From positions 1-6,577 of the forward strand of contig SVLA01000117.1 in NCBI GenBank assembly GCA_015068175.1: DNA of 6,577 nt. Direction: 5' to 3'. Origin of the DNA: Oscillospiraceae bacterium. Its GTDB lineage: Bacteria; Bacillota_A; Clostridia; Oscillospirales; Oscillospiraceae. The notes below the pieces were generated by a model. That model had not been told where the DNA came from and searched no databases. It was given only the letters and a program-made list of their open reading frames with translations. The position numbers and the translations under genes are program-made. Below, piece after piece: positions 6,264 through 6,577 of the stretch (within the stretch, counting starts at the first letter, position 1; every line of letters begins with the position of its first letter).

Positions 6264-6291
6264 AAAAAAGCATGCCTAAGCATGCTTTTTT
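6264..6291. terminator. Intrinsic terminator of the PAP2 gene, overlapping its stop codon
   Basis: A perfect 12-bp inverted repeat (AAAAAAGCATGC / GCATGCTTTTTT) closes on a 4-base loop. On the minus strand the loop reads TTAG and holds the TAG stop of the PAP2 gene, so the last codons form one arm. The six T on either strand could allow bidirectional function, but only the minus strand has a gene to end. Confidence 0.85.
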
Positions 6292-6577
6292 CGTAAACAG
6301 TATTCTTCAGCCCGATCCGCCAGGCCGTAGGCCAGCGCACCGATGACCACACCCAGCACCACGGAGCAAAGCACATCCGTGGGATAGTGGATGTACAGAT
6401 ACAACCGGGAAAATCCAATGGCCGCCGCCAGAAGCATGGCCGGGATGCCCCACTTTTTATTGTACAGCATCAAAACCGTGGCCCCCTCAAAGGAAGCAAT
6501 GGTATGCCCGGAAGGGAAGGACGGATCGCCGGCCGCCGGGATCAGCAGCGCAATGACCTTTCCGTGATGCAATAGCT
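6276..6577 (-). CDS. PAP2-family phosphatase, 5'-truncated by window edge
   Basis: The C-terminal ~100 residues of a membrane phosphatidic-acid-phosphatase type 2 protein. Two of the three family motifs are seen: PSFPSGHT, with the catalytic His of the SGH motif, and SRLYLYIHYPTDVL, which fits SR-x5-H-x3-D with the nucleophile-activating His/Asp pair. The first motif (K-x6-RP) lies outside the window. Hydrophobic helices follow each motif, and the tail is basic (RKKHA). Family members dephosphorylate lipid phosphates such as undecaprenyl pyrophosphate or phosphatidic acid at the membrane. Small members of this kind in Firmicutes are often undecaprenyl-diphosphatases, but the substrate cannot be assigned here. 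The frame is open to the right edge; the TTG at 6572 is more likely an internal Leu codon than a start. Its stop lies within the terminator loop. Confidence 0.92.
   Translation of the reverse strand, partial: LLHHGKVIALLIPAAGDPSFPSGHTIASFEGATVLMLYNKKWGIPAMLLAAAIGFSRLYLYIHYPTDVLCSVVLGVVIGALAYGLADRAEEYCLRKKHA

Noticed and set aside
1..6577. CRISPR arrays, tRNA/rRNA genes, insertion sequences, phage attachment sites.
   Set aside because: No regularly spaced direct repeats, tRNA-like folds, transposase fragments or terminal inverted repeats were found; the only tandem repeats are PTEP codons in the nuclease linkers.

Overview
The window looks like chromosome of a moderately GC-rich Gram-positive gut bacterium, most likely a clostridium of the Oscillospirales/Ruminococcaceae type. 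This is inferred from strong AGGAGG-type ribosome binding sites, near-consensus sigma-A promoters, short intrinsic terminators and a secreted protein with Clostridia-style PTEP linkers and CxxC modules. No taxonomic marker gene is present.

Layout, left to right. (1) Positions 2-376, plus strand: the C-terminal half of a short-chain dehydrogenase/reductase, cut by the left edge. (2) Positions 388-415: a perfect hairpin that separates it from the convergent ABC genes. (3) Positions 4049 down to 418, minus strand: two translationally coupled ABC half-transporters (ATGA overlap) that together look like a heterodimeric BmrCD/TM287-288-type multidrug exporter. The substitutions at the two ATP sites are complementary. 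(4) Positions 4271 down to 4050, minus strand: a compact leader with a good promoter, a strong ribosome binding site, an unlisted 21-residue leader-peptide gene and an intrinsic terminator with a UUCG loop. All of it lies before the first ABC start. Alternating complementary segments link the leader peptide gene to the terminator, so this looks like a ribosome-mediated transcription attenuator. (5) Positions 6202 down to 4295, minus strand: a secreted endonuclease I (EndA/NucM)-family nuclease with PTEP linkers, a beta-rich domain, a Cys-rich module and a C-terminal membrane anchor. It has its own extended -10 promoter. (6) Positions 6577 down to 6276, minus strand: the C-terminal part of a PAP2-family phosphatase, cut by the right edge, ending in a terminator hairpin whose loop holds the stop codon.

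The genes do not form one pathway. The two ABC genes form one operon under leader control. The nuclease, the PAP2 phosphatase and the dehydrogenase look like separate transcription units. The most interesting element is the ABC-operon leader at 4076-4271. By analogy with the bmrB leader of Bacillus subtilis bmrCD, it could sense ribosome stalling, for example by translation-targeting antibiotics, and switch on the efflux pump. The leader ORF, the hairpin and the complementarity are seen directly; the regulatory behaviour is inferred.
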